Below are positions 19,671 to 30,038 of a DNA stretch of 43,846 nt, in pieces. The position numbers and the translations under genes are program-made. Positions within the stretch are counted from its first letter, which is position 1. Each line of letters starts with the position of its first letter. The notes beneath the pieces are model-generated. The model saw nothing but the letters and a program-made list of their open reading frames with translations. It was not told the DNA's origin and made no database searches. The DNA comes from an uncultured Pelagibacteraceae bacterium (lineage in GTDB: Bacteria; Pseudomonadota; Alphaproteobacteria; Pelagibacterales; Pelagibacteraceae), in the NCBI GenBank assembly GCA_902517745.1, contig CABYDS010000008.1, forward strand, positions 1-43,846. The letters run 5' to 3'.

Positions 19671-21479
19671 CTACTCTTTGTTTATCCTTAAAACACCAAT
19701 AAATGCTTCTTGAGGTATCTCAACTTTTCCAAATTGCTTTGCTCTAGCTTTACCTTTTTTCTGTTTCTCAAGCAGTTTTCTTTTTCTATCTGTCGCTCCA
19801 CCTCCATGGATTTTCGTTAACACATCTTTTTTAAAACCTTTGATAGTTTCTCTAGCGATAATTTTACCGCCAATAGCTGCTTGGATTGGTATCATAAAGT
19901 TGTGTCTTGGAATTAAGTCTTTTAATTTTTCACAGACCTCTCTTCCTGTAGTTTGAGCAAAATCTTTATGTATCATCATTGCAAGAGCATCAACAGGTTC
20001 TGAGTTTACAAGTATATTCATTTTTACTAGATCTCCTTCTTTGTGATCAATAATTTCATAATCAAAACTAGCATATCCACTTGTCATAGATTTAAGGCGA
20101 TCATTAAAATCAAATACGACTTCATTTAAGGGTATCTCATAATTAATTACTGCACGATTTCCTGAATAACTTAAATTAGTTTGAATACCTCTTTTATTTT
20201 GACATAACTTAATAATTGATCCCAAGTATTGGTCTGGAGTGATAATTGTGGCTTTAATCCATGGTTCTTCAATAAATTTTATATAAGTAGGATCTGGTAA
20301 ATTTGATGGATTTTGAAGTTCGATAATTTCACCATTATTTAAGTGAACTTTATAAACAACACCAGGCGTTGTGGTTAATAAATTTATATCAAATTCTCTT
20401 TCAAGTCTTTCTGTGATTATTTCAAGGTGTAAAAGACCTAAAAATCCACATCTAAAACCAAGACCTAAGGCAGATGATGATTCTGCTTCATAAGAAAAAC
20501 TTGCGTCATTTAATTGTAATTTAGCAAGTCCATCTTTTAACTTTTGATATTCTGAACTATCTACAGGAAATAAACCGCAAAAAACCACTGGCTTACTTGG
20601 TTTAAAACCTGGTAATGCATCTTGTAGAGGATTTTCTGCATCGCATATAGTGTCTCCGACTTTAGTTTCTGATAAAATTTTAATTCCAGTTGTAATAAAA
20701 CCTATTTCTCCAGCATTAAGTTCACTCACATCTTTTGCCTTAGGTGTAAAAACACCAACTTTTTCTACTATATATTCTTGATTTGTAGACATCATTTTTA
20801 TTTTCATATTTTTTTTTAGTTTTCCGTCTATGATTCTCACTAATATTACTACTCCAAGATAAGTGTCATACCAGCTATCAACTAATAAACATTTTAATTT
20901 GCTATTTTTTTCACCTTTAGGTCCCGGCAAAGAGTTAATAATTTGCTCAAGAATTTCATCTATTCCTTGTCCAGTTTTTCCAGAGCAAGGAACAGAATTA
21001 GATGTATCTATGCCAATAACATCTTCAATTTGATTATTTGTTCTTTCAAGATCAGATGCCGGTAGATCAATTTTATTTAATACTGGAATAATCTCATGAT
21101 TTATATCAAGTGCTTGATATACATTTGCAAGTGTTTGGGCTTCTACCCCTTGAGTACTATCTACAATTAATATTGAGCCCTCACACGCATAAAGACTTCT
21201 ACTAACTTCATAACTAAAATCTACATGTCCTGGGGTGTCTATAATATTTAAAATATAATTTTTGCCATTTTTAGCTTTATAATTTAATTTAACTGTTTGT
21301 GCTTTTATTGTTATTCCTCTCTCTCTTTCTATATCCATAGAGTCAAGCACTTGAGATTTCATTTCTCTATCACTCAAACCTCCACATTTATGAATTATTC
21401 TGTCAGCTATAGTTGATTTACCATGATCTATATGAGCTATAATTGCAAAATTCCTAATGTTGTCTATTGTATCACCCAT
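19671..21479 (-). CDS. lepA: Elongation factor 4 (LepA)
   Basis: LepA is a ribosome-associated GTPase implicated in back-translocation and in efficient initiation or assembly. The 602-residue length is normal. GTPase motifs are G1 AHIDHGKST, the [10 protein letters not shown] switch, G3 DTPGHVDF and G4 NKIDLP. They are followed by the EF-G-like domains and the LepA-specific C-terminal domain with [22 protein letters not shown]. It follows pheT by 2 bases and is followed closely by tRNA-Ser. Confidence 0.97.
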   Translation of the reverse strand: MGDTIDNIRNFAIIAHIDHGKSTIADRIIHKCGGLSDREMKSQVLDSMDIERERGITIKAQTVKLNYKAKNGKNYILNIIDTPGHVDFSYEVSRSLYACEGSILIVDSTQGVEAQTLANVYQALDINHEIIPVLNKIDLPASDLERTNNQIEDVIGIDTSNSVPCSGKTGQGIDEILEQIINSLPGPKGEKNSKLKCLLVDSWYDTYLGVVILVRIIDGKLKKNMKIKMMSTNQEYIVEKVGVFTPKAKDVSELNAGEIGFITTGIKILSETKVGDTICDAENPLQDALPGFKPSKPVVFCGLFPVDSSEYQKLKDGLAKLQLNDASFSYEAESSSALGLGFRCGFLGLLHLEIITERLEREFDINLLTTTPGVVYKVHLNNGEIIELQNPSNLPDPTYIKFIEEPWIKATIITPDQYLGSIIKLCQNKRGIQTNLSYSGNRAVINYEIPLNEVVFDFNDRLKSMTSGYASFDYEIIDHKEGDLVKMNILVNSEPVDALAMMIHKDFAQTTGREVCEKLKDLIPRHNFMIPIQAAIGGKIIARETIKGFKKDVLTKIHGGGATDRKRKLLEKQKKGKARAKQFGKVEIPQEAFIGVLRINKE

Positions 21480-21481
21480 TT

Positions 21482-23890
21482 TTAGGATCTAATTTTTGCG
21501 CCAGACTTTGACTCAACTGAAGAGATAATTAGTTTATTAATGTTGTCCAGGTCATTTTCATTTAATGTTTTTTCTTCTGACTGAATAGTTACATTAACAG
21601 CTATAGATTTTTTTCCCTCTGGTATATTTTCTCCCTCAAATACATCGAATACTCTTACTGACTTAATTAATTTGTTATCAGCAGATTTAATTATATTAAC
21701 TAATTCTTGAGATTTAAAATTTTTATTAATAATAAATGCAAAATCTCTCTCTGATTTTTGGAAATCAGAAAATTTATATTCAGATTTTGAGTCTTTTATT
21801 TTTTGTTTTGACTCTTTTATGTAATCAACACAAATTTCAAATATTACTAAACCTTCGGTGTTTATATCTAATTTTTTTATTATGTTTGGATGTATCTCAC
21901 CAAAATATGCTAAAGCTTTTTTTTCGTTTTTATTTTGGTACACCCCTCCAGATTTTCCTGGGTGATAGTAAGAAGGAGTTTTATCATCTATAACAATATC
22001 ATCTTTATCAATCCCTGATTCACAAAGACTTTGTATTACATCTTTTTTTACATCAAATGTGTCAACAATTCTTTCTTTATCATTCCAAGATAATCTTGAA
22101 ATCTTTCCTGCTCTTACCGCACCAATAACAGTCAGTTGATCTCCAGGATTTTTCCCTTTGAACGCCGGACCAATTTCAAATAAAGAAATATCTTTAAATC
22201 CTCTATCTAAATTTTTCTTTAAATAAAATATCAAATTTGGAAAAATAGAGTTTCTTAAAACATTTAGATCTGAACTAATCGGATTTACAATTGGTATTTC
22301 TTCATCATTTTCTCTAAACAATTGATTAATTTTCGAGTCAGTAAATGACCATGTCACAGTTTCTAAATAACCTTTTGATGCCACAGATCTTTGTAAAAAA
22401 TGAAATAATTTCTGATAATAATTAAGTGTTGGCTTTAATCTTGTCTTAATAGGCTCTGAAGTATTAATATGTTCGTAGCCTTTTATTCTCACTATTTCTT
22501 CAACAATATCAATTGATTGAGTTATGTCTGGTCTCCAAGAAGGTACTACTAACTTTAAAATTCTTTTATTCTTAGATACATTAAAACCTAGCTTTTCTAG
22601 TATTTTAATTAATTCTTTATTTTCAACATTAAATCCAGTCGTTTTTTCAAAAAGAAATGGGTCAAAATTAATTATTGTTTTTTTATAATTTTCAATTTTT
22701 TTAACATCTAAATTACTTATTTCGCCTCCACAAATTTGTTTTATTAGCTCAGAAGCCTTTGTTAATCCTTCTTCAATTGATAAAGGATCTATACCTCTTT
22801 CGAATCTGAATTTCGCATCTGTATCTATATTTAATTGTTTAGAAGTTTTTCTTATTGAACGTGGTAAAAAATAAGCAGATTCTAACAATATGTTTTTAGT
22901 AGAATATTCTGTTCCAGATCTTGTCCCGCCAATTATGCCACCAAGACCAAGGATTCCAGATCTGTCAGAAATAACACACATATCATTTTCTAAAATATAT
23001 TTTTTATTATCTAAGGCTTCGAAGCTTTCTCCTGCAGAAGAATTTCTAACAATAATTTCATTATCTATTTTATCTGCATCATAAGCGTGTAATGGTCTAT
23101 TTAAATCAAACATCACATAATTAGTAATATCAACTATCGCAGATATTGGTTTTTGGCCTAAAGATTTAATTTTATCTTTTAGCCATTTTGGACTCTCTTT
23201 ATTTGTTACACCTTTTATTAAACAACTTCCAAATGCTATGCATCCTTGAACTTTCTCTTTCTTTAGTGTTACATTTATATTTTGATTGCCTCTATATTTT
23301 AAATTTGATTTTTTATTAATTTTTAATTTACCAGCACCAGCAGCAGATAAATCTCTAGCAATTCCTCTTACGCCTAAACAATCTGGTCTATTGGGCGTAA
23401 TTGATAAATCTATTACTTTTTCAGATGTATTTTTAAAATATTTTTCTCCAATTTTATTTTCATATTTATTGTTTTTTAATTCTATTATTCCATCACTTTC
23501 ATTAGATAACAATAATTCTGATTCAGAACAGAGCATTCCATATGATGTTACACCTCTTATTTTGCTTACAGATAATTTCATCTGATTTTTAGGAATAATC
23601 GATCCTGGAGGTGCATAAACTGTCAAAAGACCATTTTTTGCATTTGGGGCTCCACATACTACTTCAATTGTTTTGCCGCTACCTATATCAACATCACATA
23701 ACTTCAATCTGTCTGCATTCGGATGAGTTTTGGCATTTATAATTTTTGCAACAATGAAAGTATCTAATTCAGATGAAAAACTTTCAAAACTCTCTACTTC
23801 TAGACCAATATTGGTTAATTTATCTATTATTTGATTATTATTAAATTTTGTATCTATATGGTTTTTTAACCAGTCAATTGTGAACTTCAT
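21482..23890 (-). CDS. pheT: Phenylalanyl-tRNA synthetase beta subunit
   Basis: PheT with PheS forms the (alpha-beta)2 enzyme that charges tRNA-Phe. The 802-residue protein has the expected order. First is an N-terminal EMAP/OB tRNA-binding domain (about 40-150, [19 protein letters not shown]). Next are the B3/B4 editing domain ([18 protein letters not shown]), the B5 domain and the catalytic-like core. The C-terminal FDX-ACB anticodon-binding domain (about 705-800) closes it. Length is typical. The ATG overlaps the pheS stop by four bases. Confidence 0.97.
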   Translation of the reverse strand: MKFTIDWLKNHIDTKFNNNQIIDKLTNIGLEVESFESFSSELDTFIVAKIINAKTHPNADRLKLCDVDIGSGKTIEVVCGAPNAKNGLLTVYAPPGSIIPKNQMKLSVSKIRGVTSYGMLCSESELLLSNESDGIIELKNNKYENKIGEKYFKNTSEKVIDLSITPNRPDCLGVRGIARDLSAAGAGKLKINKKSNLKYRGNQNINVTLKKEKVQGCIAFGSCLIKGVTNKESPKWLKDKIKSLGQKPISAIVDITNYVMFDLNRPLHAYDADKIDNEIIVRNSSAGESFEALDNKKYILENDMCVISDRSGILGLGGIIGGTRSGTEYSTKNILLESAYFLPRSIRKTSKQLNIDTDAKFRFERGIDPLSIEEGLTKASELIKQICGGEISNLDVKKIENYKKTIINFDPFLFEKTTGFNVENKELIKILEKLGFNVSKNKRILKLVVPSWRPDITQSIDIVEEIVRIKGYEHINTSEPIKTRLKPTLNYYQKLFHFLQRSVASKGYLETVTWSFTDSKINQLFRENDEEIPIVNPISSDLNVLRNSIFPNLIFYLKKNLDRGFKDISLFEIGPAFKGKNPGDQLTVIGAVRAGKISRLSWNDKERIVDTFDVKKDVIQSLCESGIDKDDIVIDDKTPSYYHPGKSGGVYQNKNEKKALAYFGEIHPNIIKKLDINTEGLVIFEICVDYIKESKQKIKDSKSEYKFSDFQKSERDFAFIINKNFKSQELVNIIKSADNKLIKSVRVFDVFEGENIPEGKKSIAVNVTIQSEEKTLNENDLDNINKLIISSVESKSGAKIRS

Positions 23891-24954
23891 CTACTCAGTC
23901 CTCTATAATTTGAAGGGACATCCAGTGGATCAAAGCCAAAGTGACTTAACCATCTATAATCAGTCTCAAAAAAGGCTCTTAAATCATTAATTCCATATTT
24001 TAACATTCCAAGTCTATCTATCCCAATTCCAAAGGCATATCCTTGATATTTACTTGGATTAACTTTTACATTTTTTAAAACATTTGGGTGAACCATTCCA
24101 CAGCCTAGAATTTCTAACCATTTATTGCCTTCGCCAATTACTATCTTTCCGTTTTTAATTTCATATCCTATATCTACTTCTGCTGAAGGTTCGGTAAATG
24201 GAAAATGACTTGGTCTAAATCTCATTTTAATTTTATCAACTTCAAAAAACTCCTTAATAAAATAATTTAAACATCCTTTTAAATGTCCCATATTTATATT
24301 CTTATCTATATGAAGCCCCTCAACTTGATGAAACATCGGAGCATGGGTTTGATCACTATCTGATCTGTAAGTTCTTCCCGGAGCAATAATCTTAAAAGGA
24401 GGTTTACCTTTTAACATAGTTCTTACTTGAACTGGAGATGTGTGTGTTCTCAAAAGTAATTCCTTATTATTATCAAGATAAAAAGTATCATGCATATCTC
24501 TAGCTGGATGGTTATCTGGTGTATTCAATGCTGTAAAATTGTTATATTCATTTTCTACATCTGGACCTTCCTCAACACTAAATCCAATTTCAGAAAATAT
24601 AGATGAAATTTCATCTATCACCTGAGAGACTGGGTGAATTTTACCAATTTCAATATTTCTTTCTGGAAGAGTAACATCAATTTTTTCTTTCTCGAGCTTT
24701 AAATTAATTTCTTTAGTTTCTATTTCTTGAATTTTGATTGATATTTTATTTTGAAGTTCGTCTTTAATATTATTTAAATCTGAAGCTAATTTTTTTCTTT
24801 CCTCTACAGAAATCGAACCTAATTTTTTAAATTCGTTCGATATAATTCCGTTTTTTCCGAATAGTTCAGATTTGATGTTATTTACTTTATCAATATTATT
24901 TTCTGTATTAAGCTTATCGATATAATCATCTTTTATTTTTTTAATATCAGACAT
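23887..24954 (-). CDS. pheS: Phenylalanyl-tRNA synthetase alpha subunit
   Basis: The catalytic alpha subunit, 355 residues. A coiled-coil N-terminal arm (about 1-90) precedes the class II core. Motif 2 is visible in [20 protein letters not shown] and motif 3 in [25 protein letters not shown] opens the core. It lies 43 bases after rplT and is coupled to pheT, the standard infC-rpmI-rplT-pheST arrangement. Confidence 0.97.
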   Translation of the reverse strand: MSDIKKIKDDYIDKLNTENNIDKVNNIKSELFGKNGIISNEFKKLGSISVEERKKLASDLNNIKDELQNKISIKIQEIETKEINLKLEKEKIDVTLPERNIEIGKIHPVSQVIDEISSIFSEIGFSVEEGPDVENEYNNFTALNTPDNHPARDMHDTFYLDNNKELLLRTHTSPVQVRTMLKGKPPFKIIAPGRTYRSDSDQTHAPMFHQVEGLHIDKNINMGHLKGCLNYFIKEFFEVDKIKMRFRPSHFPFTEPSAEVDIGYEIKNGKIVIGEGNKWLEILGCGMVHPNVLKNVKVNPSKYQGYAFGIGIDRLGMLKYGINDLRAFFETDYRWLSHFGFDPLDVPSNYRGLSR

Positions 24955-24997
24955 TTTAATAGAATATTTGTTAAAGGAAGAAAAACAATAGTCTTGA

Positions 24998-25354
24998 TTA
25001 ATTTAATGCTGCTCGAGCCCTTTTAACTATAGTTTTGAATGCTTCGGGGTTATCGTAAGCAATTTCTGCAAGAATTTTTCTATCTAATTTAATTCCTGAT
25101 TTACTTAAACCATTAATAAACTTTGAATATGTTATACCTTCGGATCTGACACCAGCATTAATTCTTTGTATCCACAGCGATTTGAAATCCCTTTTTTTAT
25201 TTCTTCTATCTCTATAAGCATACTGCATAGCTTTTTCCATTGCTTGTCTTGCAACTCTTATAGTATTTTTTCTTCTTCCCCACTGACCTTTAACAGCTTT
25301 TAAAACTTTTTTGTGTTTAGCTCTACTCGTAACTCCTCTTTTAACTCTTGCCAT
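24998..25354 (-). CDS. rplT: 50S ribosomal protein L20
   Basis: A 118-residue, very basic protein with the L20 signature: [18 protein letters not shown] at the N-terminus, then [20 protein letters not shown] and the C-terminal globular part ending in the usual VKRARAAL. L20 binds 23S rRNA early in 50S assembly and in several bacteria represses its own operon. It follows rpmI by one base. Confidence 0.98.
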   Translation of the reverse strand: MARVKRGVTSRAKHKKVLKAVKGQWGRRKNTIRVARQAMEKAMQYAYRDRRNKKRDFKSLWIQRINAGVRSEGITYSKFINGLSKSGIKLDRKILAEIAYDNPEAFKTIVKRARAALN

Positions 25355-25355
25355 T

Positions 25356-25562
25356 TTATCCTCTTAAGCTGTAAGGCATATAAGATTTTACTATCTTACC
25401 ATCTTGTTTAGATAAAACAGTTGTGCCTCTTTGTTTTCTAATTTGTGAATTCGTTCTTTTAATCATGCCGTGTCTTTTTCCAGCCTGTGGAGTAATAACC
25501 TTACCTTTAGCTGAAATTTTAAATCTTTTTTTAGCTGAACTTTTTGTTTTTAACTTGGGCAT
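25356..25562 (-). CDS. rpmI: 50S ribosomal protein L35
   Basis: A 68-residue basic protein matching L35: [20 protein letters not shown] at the start, then [20 protein letters not shown] and the MPYSLRG end. It sits between infC (52 bases upstream) and rplT (one base downstream), the universal IF3-L35-L20 order. Confidence 0.98.
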   Translation of the reverse strand: MPKLKTKSSAKKRFKISAKGKVITPQAGKRHGMIKRTNSQIRKQRGTTVLSKQDGKIVKSYMPYSLRG

Positions 25563-25614
25563 AATTTTCGGGGTTATACAAATATTAAATTAAATTTACA
25601 ACTAGAAATATGGC

Positions 25615-26160
25615 TTATAAAGGCTGGATTACCATAATCATTTGCTTTCCATCAAATTTTGGCTGAAGCTCTACTCTCCCAATAGTCTCCATGTCTGCCT
25701 TAATTTTATCCATTAATTCATTGCCAAGGTTTGAATGTTGTAACTCTCTCCCTTTGAACCTTATTGTAAATTTGACTTTATCACCTTTTGCTAAAAATTT
25801 CTGAGCATTTTTAATTTTGAAAGTGTAGTCATGAACTTCTGTAACTGGCCTTAATTTTATTTCTTTTAATTCAATTTTCTTTTGTTTTTTTTTTGCTTTG
25901 TTAGCTTTTTTTTGTGCGTCGTATTTATATTTACCCATGTCCATAATTTTACAGACAGGTGGTTTTGCATTCGGAGCAATTTCAATTAAATCTAAACCTT
26001 CATTTTTTGCTTTGTTGATAGCTTCATTTAAATTTAAAATTCCTAAATTTTCTCCATCACTTGCAATAACTTGAACTTCATTTGATGTAATTCTGTTATT
26101 AGACCTTGGGCCTCTTGCTTTAGTTCTTTTTTGAAAATAATTTTGTTTAAAATCTACCAC
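25615..26160 (-). CDS. infC: Translation initiation factor IF-3
   Basis: IF-3 checks the start codon and initiator tRNA on the 30S subunit. The 181-residue protein has the N-domain with GPRSNNRIT, LNEAINKAKNEGLDLIEIAP and PPVCKIMDMGKYKY. A Lys-rich linker and the C-domain (KLRPVTEVHDYTFKIKNAQKFL, RFKGREL) follow. The start appears to be a GTG at 26160, immediately after the thrS stop. A non-ATG start suits this factor, whose synthesis is often self-limited through an unusual start codon, but no ATG or ATT alternative lies close by in frame. Confidence 0.95.
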   Translation of the reverse strand: MVDFKQNYFQKRTKARGPRSNNRITSNEVQVIASDGENLGILNLNEAINKAKNEGLDLIEIAPNAKPPVCKIMDMGKYKYDAQKKANKAKKKQKKIELKEIKLRPVTEVHDYTFKIKNAQKFLAKGDKVKFTIRFKGRELQHSNLGNELMDKIKADMETIGRVELQPKFDGKQMIMVIQPL

Positions 26161-28080
26161 TTAGATTGAAGGAGCTTTATTTAGATCAGAGTATTTTTTT
26201 ATAAATTCTTTTAGAGCCATATTTTCTTGTTTATTAGAATCCAATCTTCTAATAGTTACACTGTTGGAGTCAACTTCTTTTTTTCCACAAATCAATAACA
26301 TTGGTACTTTTGTTAAAGAATGATCTCTTATTTTATAATTTAAATTGTGATTTTTAAGATCCACCTCTACAATCAAACCACTCCGTTTTAATTCCTTAGC
26401 TACGCTTTTAGCATATTCATCAAAATCACTTGAGATTGGAATAACTACTGCTTGTAAAGGTGATATCCAAAATGGCAGCTTACCTGCATAATTTTCTATA
26501 AGGATACCTATAAACCTTTCTAAAGATCCAAATAATGCTCTGTGTAACATTACAGGTACTTTTTTAGTTCCATCTTTATCAACAAAAGAAGCTCCTAATC
26601 TACCTGGTAAATTTAAATCTACTTGCAAGGTTCCACACTGCCAATCTCTACCGATTGCATCTCTTAAAACAAATTCAATTTTCGGTCCATAAAATGCGCC
26701 CTCACCTTTGTTAATTGAATACTCTAGCTTTGTCGCTTTGATTGCCTCTAACAACGCAGCCTCTGATTTATCCCAAACTTTATCGTCACCAACTCTTAAA
26801 TCTGGTCTATCTGAATATTTTAAAATAACATCTTCAAAACCAAGATCTTTATAAATTTCTAAAATTAAATTTGTTACACTCAAACATTCTTCGGTAATTT
26901 GTTCTTCTGTACAAAAAATATGTGCATCATCTTGGGTAAAGGCTCTTACACGTAATAATCCATGCAATGCACCTGAAGGTTCATATCTATGAACTTTTCC
27001 AAATTCTGACATCTTTAAAGGTAAGTCTCTATAACTTTTAAGTCCTTGATTAAATACTTGAACACACCCAGGACAATTCATGGGTTTAATTGCAAATACT
27101 TTTTCATCTGGTGTAGTTGAAGTATACATATTAGCTCCAAATTTTTCCCAGTGGCCAGATTTTTCCCACAAGGATCTATCAAGTATTTCTGGCGTATTTA
27201 TCTCTTTGTAACCATCGTGATCTTGTTTCATTCTCATATATGAAACTAATTTTTGGAACAAATTCCATCCTTTCTGGTGCCAAAACACAGATCCAGGACT
27301 TTCTTCTCTAAAATGAAATAAATCCATCTCTTTTCCAATTTTTCTATGATCTCTTTTTTCTGCTTCCTCAATTCTCTGAAGATAAAGGTCTAATTCTTTT
27401 TGAGTTGCCCAACCAGTACCATATATTCTTTGAAGCATTTCATTATTAGAGTCACCACGCCAATAAGCTCCAGATACTTTTGTAAGTTTAAAAGCCTTAC
27501 CTATTTTACCAGAAGATACTAAATGAGGACCTCTACATAAATCATGCCATGTTTCGCCATGATGATAAACTGTAAGTTCTTCGTTTTTAGGAATGCTCTC
27601 AATTATCTCGGCTTTGTATTTTTCTCCAATTTTTTTAAAATGACTTATTGCTTTATCTCTCTCCCAAACTTCTTTTCTTGTTTTTACATCTTTATCTATT
27701 ATCTCTGACATTTTTTTTTCAATCTTTTTTAGATCATTGCTAGTAAAAGGCTCTTTTCTTACAAAATCATAGTAAAATCCATTTTCTATAACTGGCCCAA
27801 TTGTTACCTGTGTGCCTGGGTATAGTTCTTGAACAGCCATAGCCATTATATGTGCAGTGTCATGTCTAATGACTTCTAAACCCTCAGGATCTTTAGCTGT
27901 AAATATTTCAATAGAACAGTCTTGATCAATAACAGTATATAAATCTTTAAGCTCACCATTTATGCTCATCACCAGAGCTTGCTTACCTAAAGACTTGCTA
28001 ATTTTTTCAGCAACCTCTGTACCTGTTATACTTTTTTCAAAGTTTAATTTTTTTCCATCAGGTAATGTAATATTTGGCAT
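26161..28080 (-). CDS. thrS: Threonyl-tRNA synthetase
   Basis: A 639-residue class II synthetase with the complete bacterial layout. A TGS domain fills about 1-60. The editing domain has HDTAHIMA and the GETWHDLCRGPHL zinc-type site. The catalytic core has motif 1, the PMNCPGC zinc Cys, and motif 2 RYEPSGALHGLLRVRAFTQDDAHIF. The C-terminal anticodon-binding domain runs from about 535. The ATG overlaps the glycosyltransferase stop by one base, and infC starts right after its TAA. Confidence 0.97.
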   Translation of the reverse strand: MPNITLPDGKKLNFEKSITGTEVAEKISKSLGKQALVMSINGELKDLYTVIDQDCSIEIFTAKDPEGLEVIRHDTAHIMAMAVQELYPGTQVTIGPVIENGFYYDFVRKEPFTSNDLKKIEKKMSEIIDKDVKTRKEVWERDKAISHFKKIGEKYKAEIIESIPKNEELTVYHHGETWHDLCRGPHLVSSGKIGKAFKLTKVSGAYWRGDSNNEMLQRIYGTGWATQKELDLYLQRIEEAEKRDHRKIGKEMDLFHFREESPGSVFWHQKGWNLFQKLVSYMRMKQDHDGYKEINTPEILDRSLWEKSGHWEKFGANMYTSTTPDEKVFAIKPMNCPGCVQVFNQGLKSYRDLPLKMSEFGKVHRYEPSGALHGLLRVRAFTQDDAHIFCTEEQITEECLSVTNLILEIYKDLGFEDVILKYSDRPDLRVGDDKVWDKSEAALLEAIKATKLEYSINKGEGAFYGPKIEFVLRDAIGRDWQCGTLQVDLNLPGRLGASFVDKDGTKKVPVMLHRALFGSLERFIGILIENYAGKLPFWISPLQAVVIPISSDFDEYAKSVAKELKRSGLIVEVDLKNHNLNYKIRDHSLTKVPMLLICGKKEVDSNSVTIRRLDSNKQENMALKEFIKKYSDLNKAPSI

Positions 28081-29234
28081 TAGTTTATTAATTTTTTATA
28101 CTCTGAATAAGTAGAAAAACACATTTTTTCAACATTAAATTTTGAAACGACATTTTTTCTACCTTCTATGCCCATTTGATTGATAGTCTGTTCATCTAAA
28201 TTCATAATTTCTACTAATTTTTTTGAAAGATCGTCAGAGTTATTTGCTTCAAATAAAAATCCTGTTTTATTTTCATTTATAGTCTCTTTTGATCCACCAA
28301 TATTACTTGCAACAATTGGTTTTTTCATTGCCTGAGCCTCAACAGATATTCTTCCAAAGGCTTCTGGTTTTATAGATGAAGAAACTATGATGTCTGAAAC
28401 TTTGTAAGCTAGAGGCATATTTTTACAGTGATCTATAAATTTTACTTGGTTAGTTAATCTGTACTGTTCAACTAACCTAATAAGTTTCTTTTTGTAAAGT
28501 TCTCTTCCTTGATCGCTCCCAAGAATAATTACATTAAATACCTCGTGTCCTAAATTAATATTTACTTTATTAATAGCATCTAAAAACATTTCTTGGCCTT
28601 TCCATTCTGTTAATCTTCCAGGCAATAGAACGGTTTTTCTCTCAATTTTAAGTCCCCATGATTTAAATAATTCATCTTCCTCTGTTTCTATAGTAGTTGA
28701 TGGATCAAAATAGTCAGTATTAATGCCTCTAAATATTACCAAGAATTTTTTTTTATCATTAAGGTATTCAGAGTAGTTTTCTTTAATATGTGAAAATATA
28801 AAATTAGACCCAGCAATAATTAAATCTGATCTCAACATTGCAGAATTATATAATTTTTTTAATTTACTTTTAAAATTATATGTTCCATGAAATGTAGTTA
28901 CAAATTTACGTCGTGTGATTTTGGTAGCTAGCAAACAAGACCATGCAGGCGCTCTACTTCTCGCATGGACAATATTAATTCCATAAAATAAAATTATTAA
29001 AGAAATAATTATTGAATTAAAAAAAACCAAAATGGGGTTTTTGGAATTAACAGGTAACCTTATATATTTAACTTTTTTTTTATCTATAAACTTTGTTAAT
29101 TCACCACCGTTGCAAATTAAAAAAGATTTACAATCATTTTCATGTAGATAGTGTGCGATATCATAACAACCTGTTTCTGCGCCACCGTATCCAAGTTTTG
29201 GTATAACTTGCAGAACTTTCAATTTTGGATGCAT
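28080..29234 (-). CDS. Glycosyltransferase, GT4 family (group 1)
   Basis: A 384-residue GT-B glycosyltransferase that uses a nucleotide-sugar donor. The N-terminal Rossmann half contains VIPKLGYGGAETGCYD, the typical acceptor-side glycine loop. The donor half has LLPGRLTEWKGQEMFLDA, and the EX7E-like donor motif appears as KPEAFGRISVEAQ. A hydrophobic stretch at about residues 68-85 may contact the membrane. The gene is the first of the thrS-infC cluster and is coupled to thrS by TAATG. A role in lipopolysaccharide or other surface glycan synthesis is likely, but sugar and acceptor cannot be inferred. Confidence 0.88.
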   Translation of the reverse strand: MHPKLKVLQVIPKLGYGGAETGCYDIAHYLHENDCKSFLICNGGELTKFIDKKKVKYIRLPVNSKNPILVFFNSIIISLIILFYGINIVHARSRAPAWSCLLATKITRRKFVTTFHGTYNFKSKLKKLYNSAMLRSDLIIAGSNFIFSHIKENYSEYLNDKKKFLVIFRGINTDYFDPSTTIETEEDELFKSWGLKIERKTVLLPGRLTEWKGQEMFLDAINKVNINLGHEVFNVIILGSDQGRELYKKKLIRLVEQYRLTNQVKFIDHCKNMPLAYKVSDIIVSSSIKPEAFGRISVEAQAMKKPIVASNIGGSKETINENKTGFLFEANNSDDLSKKLVEIMNLDEQTINQMGIEGRKNVVSKFNVEKMCFSTYSEYKKLIN

Positions 29235-29276
29235 ATGGTAGAGTTATAATATTTCAAATCAATTTTAATACTTTAT

Positions 29277-30038
29277 ATGAAAAAATTTAAATTTCTAAAA
29301 ATTTCTAAAACAAAAAAACTAAGATATATAAGCAATTATTATAAGAAAAATCTTTATATTATATTTTTGCCAGGTTTTGCATCCGATATAGAAGGAGATA
29401 AACCTAAAAGATTTTTAAACTATGCTAAAAAAAATAAATTGGGTTTTTTGGCACTAGAATATTCTGGATACGGAAAATCTACAGGTGAATTTACAAAAGG
29501 GAATATTTCCACTTGGGCAAATGATGCAAAACAGACTATTAAGAATATAGTTAAAAAAAACGATATAATTTTAATTGGTTCTAGTATGGGTGCTTGGATT
29601 TCTTTATTATTATTTAAATCAATTAAGAAACAGATAAAAGGCTTTATGGGAATTGGCTCTGCTCCAGAATTTTTAACAAGAATAATGTGGAAAAAATTTT
29701 CAAAAAAGACAAAGAGTGAAATTATCAAAAAAGGTATTAGCAAAATTAAAAATGGTGGATATGAGTATCTCATAACTAATCAATTAATTAAAGATGGAAG
29801 AAAAAAACAAAATAAAGTTTTGAATGCTAAAATTCCAATGAAAATACCTGTTACTATGGTCCATGGTCAAAAAGATGAAGTTGTACCAATTAAATACTCA
29901 AGAGAAGTTTTAAAAATCTTCAGCAAAGCAAAAAAAAAATTAAATATAATTAAGAAGGGCGACCATAGTCTATCGTCAAAAAAAAATCTAAATATTATTT
30001 GTAAAGAGTTAGATAATATTATTAAAAATACTAACTAG
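29277..30038 (+). CDS. Alpha/beta hydrolase (ABHD10-like serine hydrolase)
   Basis: A 253-residue alpha/beta hydrolase. The nucleophile elbow is GSSMGAW. The oxyanion region is FLPGFASDIEGDK, followed by LEYSGYGKSTGEF. The acid is probably in HGQKDEVVP, and the catalytic His in KKGDHSLSSKK. The pattern matches the bacterial relatives of mitochondrial ABHD10 thioesterases common in alphaproteobacteria. The N-terminus is Lys-rich. It is divergent from the glycosyltransferase (42 bases apart) and its stop overlaps the end of gltB by 8 bases. Substrate unknown; a thioesterase or carboxylesterase is most likely. Confidence 0.87.
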   Translation: MKKFKFLKISKTKKLRYISNYYKKNLYIIFLPGFASDIEGDKPKRFLNYAKKNKLGFLALEYSGYGKSTGEFTKGNISTWANDAKQTIKNIVKKNDIILIGSSMGAWISLLLFKSIKKQIKGFMGIGSAPEFLTRIMWKKFSKKTKSEIIKKGISKIKNGGYEYLITNQLIKDGRKKQNKVLNAKIPMKIPVTMVHGQKDEVVPIKYSREVLKIFSKAKKKLNIIKKGDHSLSSKKNLNIICKELDNIIKNTN

